This document shows positions 60,913 to 64,000 of a DNA stretch of 64,000 bases, piece after piece. How positions within the stretch are numbered: position 1 is the first letter of the stretch; each line of letters begins with the position of its first letter. The notes below the pieces were generated by a model. The model saw only the letters and a list, made by a program, of their open reading frames with translations. It was not told the origin of the DNA and ran no database searches. The position numbers and the translations under genes were made by a program. The stretch is from Streptomyces sp. RKAG290 (lineage in GTDB: Bacteria; Actinomycetota; Actinomycetes; Streptomycetales; Streptomycetaceae). The stretch spans positions 2,542,001-2,606,000 of the forward strand of contig NZ_JAJOZC010000001.1 of NCBI RefSeq assembly GCF_023701695.1. The letters are read 5' to 3'.

Positions 60913-62316
60913 TCAGGGCAGCACTCGGCACAGCGCGTCCAGCGTGCCGGCCCATGCGCTGTCGGTCGGTGTTCCGTAGCCGATGACCAGCGCCTCCCGC
61001 CCCGCCTCGGCGTCCGGGTGCCGGAAGAAGGACAGCCCCTGCACCGCCAGCCCCTGCCAGGCCGCCGACCGGATCACCTCGGCCTCGCTCCCTTCCGGCA
61101 GTTCGAGGACGGCGTGCAGCCCGGCGGCGATCCCGCTGACCCGGATGGCGGGGGCCCGTTCCGCCAGCGCCGCGACGAGCTGGTCGCGGCGGTTGCGGTA
61201 GCGCAGCCGCATGGAGCGCACATGCCGGTCGTACGCGCCCGAATCGATGAACTCCGCGAGCGTCAGCTGGTCCAGCGCGCTCGTCGCCCAGTCGCTCAGC
61301 CCCTTGGCCGCGGTCACCTCCCCGACCAGGGCCTGCGGCAACACCATCCATCCGAGCCGCAGCCCCGGTGCCAGGGACTTGCTGACCGTCCCCAGGTGGA
61401 CGACGCGTTCGGGGTCCAGGCCCTGGAGCGCCCCGACCGGCTGGCGGTCGTAGCGGAACTCCCCGTCGTAGTCGTCCTCCAGGATCAGGCCGCCGGTGCT
61501 CCGCGCCCAGTCCACCGCCGCGGCCCGCCGGTCGGGGTGGAGCGGCACACCGGTCGGGAACTGATGCGCCGGTGTCAGCAGCACCGCGCCCGCACCCCGC
61601 ATCCCGTGCAGTTCGCCGGTCCTGCAGCCGAGTTCGTCGAGCGGCAGGCACGGGATGCGCAGCCCGGCCTCGGTGAGCAGCCCTGTGTGCACATCCAGTC
61701 CGTACGACTCGACGGCCACCTCCCGCACCCGCCGCTGCCGCAGCACCTTGCCCATCAGCGTCAGACCGTGGACGAAGCCGGAACAGATCACGATGGTCTC
61801 GGGGTCGGCGTAGACCCCGCGGGCCCGGGACAGATAGCCGGCCAGCACGGTGCGCAGCTCGACGCGGCCGCGTGCGTCGCCGTATCCGAAGGCGTCGTTG
61901 GGCGCCGCGGTCAGGGCCCGCCTGGCCGCCTTGAGCCATTCGGCGCGGGGGAACGTCGCCAGGTCGGGCGAGCCGGGCATCAGGCTGTAGGCCGGCCTGC
62001 TGCGCGGCGGCCGGGAGCGCGGTGTCCTGGCCGCGGCCCGGCGCGGCTCGGCCCGCTGCGCCACCCGGGTACCGGAGCCCTGCCGGGCGGTGAGCCAGCC
62101 CTCGGCGACCAGTTCCGCGTACGCGTCGGCGACGGTGTTGCGCGCGATGCCCAGGTCGGCCGCGAGTGTGCGGGAGGACGGCAACCGGGTGCCCGGCGCC
62201 AGCCGCCCGGTCCTCGCCGCCTCCCGCAGGGCATCCATGAGCCCGGCCCGCAGTCCGGTTGCACCGGACGGGTCAATGTGCAGGTCAGCACCGAAAGTGG
62301 CCCAGGGATCCGTCAT
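60913..62316 (-). CDS. MocR/PdxR-type regulator (GntR DNA-binding plus aminotransferase-like domain)
   Basis: 467 residues from ATG 62316, no ribosome site. GntR winged helix at residues ~10-80 (LRAGLMDALREAARTGRLAPGTRLPSSRTLAADLGIARNTVADAYAELVAEGWLTARQGSGT). Fold-type I aminotransferase domain after residue ~120 (FGYGDARGRVELRTVLAGYL, LILEDDYDGEFRYDRQPVGAL, HLGTVSKSLAPGLRLGWM with the PLP-binding Lys). MocR proteins sense PLP or a PLP-linked ligand and usually control the divergent gene, here the AhpD-like gene 47 bp away. Confidence 0.9.
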   Translation of the reverse strand: MTDPWATFGADLHIDPSGATGLRAGLMDALREAARTGRLAPGTRLPSSRTLAADLGIARNTVADAYAELVAEGWLTARQGSGTRVAQRAEPRRAAARTPRSRPPRSRPAYSLMPGSPDLATFPRAEWLKAARRALTAAPNDAFGYGDARGRVELRTVLAGYLSRARGVYADPETIVICSGFVHGLTLMGKVLRQRRVREVAVESYGLDVHTGLLTEAGLRIPCLPLDELGCRTGELHGMRGAGAVLLTPAHQFPTGVPLHPDRRAAAVDWARSTGGLILEDDYDGEFRYDRQPVGALQGLDPERVVHLGTVSKSLAPGLRLGWMVLPQALVGEVTAAKGLSDWATSALDQLTLAEFIDSGAYDRHVRSMRLRYRNRRDQLVAALAERAPAIRVSGIAAGLHAVLELPEGSEAEVIRSAAWQGLAVQGLSFFRHPDAEAGREALVIGYGTPTDSAWAGTLDALCRVLP

Positions 62317-62330
62317 GAGAATGGACCATA

Positions 62331-62356
62331 CCGGTGCGCCAACCGGCACGTAACGT
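62331..62356. promoter_or_regulatory. MocR operator and -10 of the AhpD-like gene
   Basis: Inverted repeat CCGGT (62331-62335) / ACCGG (62342-62346), then TAACGT at 62351-62356 as a likely -10. Transcription would begin at or next to ATG 62364, giving a leaderless message. The repeat occupies the place of the -35, as in activator-dependent MocR promoters. Confidence 0.55.
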
Positions 62357-62363
62357 CGTATTC

Positions 62364-62873
62364 ATGACGACAGAAACGCACCACCACGCAACGTCCGAGT
62401 ACACGACCGAGCACACGCCTCGCATGCAGTGGGCCGAGCACGCCCCCGAGGTCTACAAGGCGATGGCCCGCATGGAGGCCGCGTCCCGCAAGGGGCTCGA
62501 CCCGGTCGTGGCCGAACTGGTGAAGATCCGGTCCTCGCAGCTCAACCACTGCGCCTTCTGCCTCGACATGCACACCAAGGACGCGCTCGCGGCGGGCGAG
62601 TCGGTCCAGCGGATCGTGCAGCTCAGCGCGTGGGAGGAGTCGCAGCACTTCTACACGCCGAAGGAGATCGCGGCGATCGAGCTGACCGAGGCGGTGACCG
62701 TCCTGACCGACGGTTTCGTGCCGGACGAGGTGTACGCGAAGGCCGCCAAGCACTTCGACGAGGCCGAGCTCGCCCACCTCATCGCCGCGATCATCACGAT
62801 CAACGCCTGGAACCGGTTCGCCGTGACCACCCGGATGGTCCCGGGCCACTACACCCCCGGCGACTTCCGCTGA
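62364..62873 (+). CDS. AhpD/carboxymuconolactone decarboxylase-like peroxidase
   Basis: 169 residues. AhpD-like CMD domain with the redox motif SSQLNHCAFCLDMHTKDALAAGE (CxxC with nearby His, residues ~55-75). A helical C-terminal half follows (AELAHLIAAIITINAWNRFAVTTR). It probably acts as an alkylhydroperoxidase-type disulfide reductase. It is divergent from the MocR regulator, which likely controls it, and 49 nt before the next gene. Confidence 0.88.
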   Translation: MTTETHHHATSEYTTEHTPRMQWAEHAPEVYKAMARMEAASRKGLDPVVAELVKIRSSQLNHCAFCLDMHTKDALAAGESVQRIVQLSAWEESQHFYTPKEIAAIELTEAVTVLTDGFVPDEVYAKAAKHFDEAELAHLIAAIITINAWNRFAVTTRMVPGHYTPGDFR

Positions 62874-62922
62874 CCCCCTCGGCCCGCCCGGTCCACCCCG
62901 CCTCGCCCCAGGAGCCACTTCG

Positions 62923-63651
62923 ATGACCGCGTCCGCTCTCCGCGCGCTGCACCACGGCCGCGCCTCCGGCGATCCCCTGGTCCTCCCCGGCCCGTGGGAC
63001 GCCGCGAGCGCCCGGGTGTTCGCCGACGCCGGTTTCCCGGCCCTCGCCACCCCGAGTGCGGGGGTCGCGGCCTCGCTCGGCCACGAGGACGGGGCGACGC
63101 CCGCTGCCGAGATGTTCGCGGCGGTGGCCAGGATCGCCCGTGCCGTACCCGTCCCCGTGTCGGCCGACATCGAGTCGGGCTACGGGCTCGCGCCGAAGGA
63201 GCTGGTGGAGCGGCTGCTCGCGACCGGGGCCGTCGGCTGCAACCTGGAGGACTCGGTGGACGGTGTCCTGATGGATCCCCGGTGGCAGGCGGACCGGCTG
63301 GCCGAGGTGCGGGCGGCCGCCGGGGACCAGCTCTTCGTCAACGCACGTGTCGACACCTATCTCCGCGGCTCGTCGGACGGCGCCGAGCAGGAGGAGGAGA
63401 CCGTGCGACGTGCCCTGCTGTACGTGGCGGCCGGCGCGGACTGTGTCTACCCGATCGGTGCCCCGGCCGAGGCCCTGCCCCGCCTGGCCGCCGCCGTACC
63501 CGCGCCGCTCAACGCCCTCGCCCGGCCGGACGGCCCGGGTCCGCGCCGGCTCGGGGAGCTGGGCGCCGCCCGGATCACCTTCGGCCCCGGGCTGCAGCGC
63601 CGGGCCATGGCAGCCGTGCGCGCGATCGCCGACGGCCTGGCCGACGACTGA
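62923..63651 (+). CDS. Isocitrate lyase/PEP phosphonomutase-family protein
   Basis: 242 residues. PEP mutase/isocitrate lyase superfamily barrel: LPGPWDAASARVFADAGFPALATPSAGVAASLG, VPVSADIESGYG (metal-binding DxE region), GCNLEDSVDG, LFVNARVDTYL and ADCVYPIGAPAEALPRL. This subgroup acts on C-C or P-C bonds of 2-keto acids; the substrate is unknown. It follows the AhpD-like gene in a likely two-gene operon under MocR control. Confidence 0.88.
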   Translation: MTASALRALHHGRASGDPLVLPGPWDAASARVFADAGFPALATPSAGVAASLGHEDGATPAAEMFAAVARIARAVPVPVSADIESGYGLAPKELVERLLATGAVGCNLEDSVDGVLMDPRWQADRLAEVRAAAGDQLFVNARVDTYLRGSSDGAEQEEETVRRALLYVAAGADCVYPIGAPAEALPRLAAAVPAPLNALARPDGPGPRRLGELGAARITFGPGLQRRAMAAVRAIADGLADD

Positions 63652-63675
63652 CCGCCCTCCCGGCCCACGGCACAA

Positions 63676-63721
63676 CGCCACCGCCCCCGGCAGCGACTGA
63701 CTGCTGCCGGGGGCGGTGGCG
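63676..63721. terminator. Bidirectional terminator between the PEP-mutase-like gene and mdh
   Basis: A perfect 19-bp inverted repeat (63676-63694 and 63703-63721) around an 8-nt GACTGACT loop, between converging stops. Confidence 0.88.
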
Positions 63722-63743
63722 TACCCGCGAACGGGTCTTCGGA

Positions 63744-64000
63744 TCAGATGAGGCCGAGCTCGCGGACCGCGTCGCGCTCCTCGGTGAGCTCCTTCACCGA
63801 CGCGTCGATGCGCGCACGGGAGAACTCGTTGATGTCCAGGCCCTGGACGATCTCGTAGGCGCCGTCCTTCGTGGTGACCGGGAAGGACGAGATGATGCCC
63901 TCGGGAACGCCGTAGGAGCCGTCCGAGGGATACCCATGGAGGTCCAGTTGCCCTCGGCGGTGCCGTTGACCCAGGTGTACACGTGGTCGATGGCGGCGTT
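63744..64000 (-). CDS. mdh: Malate dehydrogenase, C-terminal part, frameshifted near the window edge
   Basis: The last ~85 codons only; the rest lies beyond the right edge. One G is missing in the G-run at 63927-63929; with it restored, the translation reads [35 protein letters not shown], then [32 protein letters not shown]. This is the C-terminal domain of the LDH/MDH-type malate dehydrogenase common in actinobacteria. It interconverts malate and oxaloacetate in the TCA cycle. The deletion agrees with the homopolymer error pattern of this window. Confidence 0.9.
   Translation of the reverse strand, partial: RRHRPRVHLGQRHRRGQLDLHGYPSDGSYGVPEGIISSFPVTTKDGAYEIVQGLDINEFSRARIDASVKELTEERDAVRELGLI

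Overview
The window is a 64 kb piece of a high-GC actinomycete chromosome and almost certainly Streptomyces. The evidence is G/C-ending codons throughout, frequent GTG and TTG starts, the sdhCDAB order, an S11 D,D-carboxypeptidase next to a YihY gene, a class F sortase, and paired regulators with palindromic operators. The gene order is, from memory, colinear with the S. coelicolor core region from mdh through trpS, the carboxypeptidase, sdh and the neuB/neuA-like genes to bmpA (about SCO4827-SCO4887), so this looks like core chromosome with one inserted accessory island. No rRNA, tRNA, CRISPR array, insertion sequence or integrase was seen.

Region 1 (1-3100, minus strand): the start of an ABC transporter ATPase, its BmpA-type lipoprotein and an M20 amidohydrolase. 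A plus-strand M48 protease with a zinc ribbon follows (3119-4393).

Region 2 (4450-18520): a cell-surface polymer cluster. One minus-strand operon encodes a DUF6716 glycosyltransferase, a CMP-nonulosonate synthetase fused to a HAD phosphatase, a NeuB-like synthase and a polysialyltransferase-like protein. Divergent from it are a GT2 enzyme and a second polysialyltransferase-like protein. Next come a GT29 (sialyltransferase-fold) protein and a GT8-TPR-pyruvyltransferase fusion, and then a large YfhO-like membrane protein. The set fits teichulosonic acid (poly-Kdn type) wall polymer synthesis with extra decoration.

Region 3 (18600-28350): a TetR regulator divergent from a flavin monooxygenase, a LysE exporter, a class F sortase with a secreted protein, an acyl-CoA mutase large subunit, an L,D-transpeptidase lipoprotein, and a translationally coupled ECF sigma factor plus membrane anti-sigma-like partner.

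Region 4 (28550-36190): an accessory island holding a four-gene overlapping operon. It encodes an SseB-like protein, a secretion partner, a 1610-residue type VII-secreted RHS toxin and a candidate immunity protein. The island is bracketed by a 31-bp near-identical direct repeat, one copy of which is the 3' end of the neighbouring core gene.

Region 5 (36160-64000): core genes. These are a DUF4328 protein, a GH20 hexosaminidase, a UraD-like protein, sdhCDAB, a MarR/MFS pair, a TetR-controlled three-gene operon, a peptide-binding lipoprotein-like SBP, a metallophosphoesterase, a D,D-carboxypeptidase, YihY, a DprE1/DprE2-like pair, a 2H phosphoesterase, trpS, rocD, a DMT transporter, a MocR regulator divergent from an AhpD-like and a PEP-mutase-like gene, and the 3' end of malate dehydrogenase.

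Quality note: six genes carry seven single-base deletions, every one in a G or C run and every one repaired by adding one G/C. This pattern points to homopolymer under-calling in the assembly rather than real pseudogenes, so these genes are annotated as genes with likely sequencing frameshifts.
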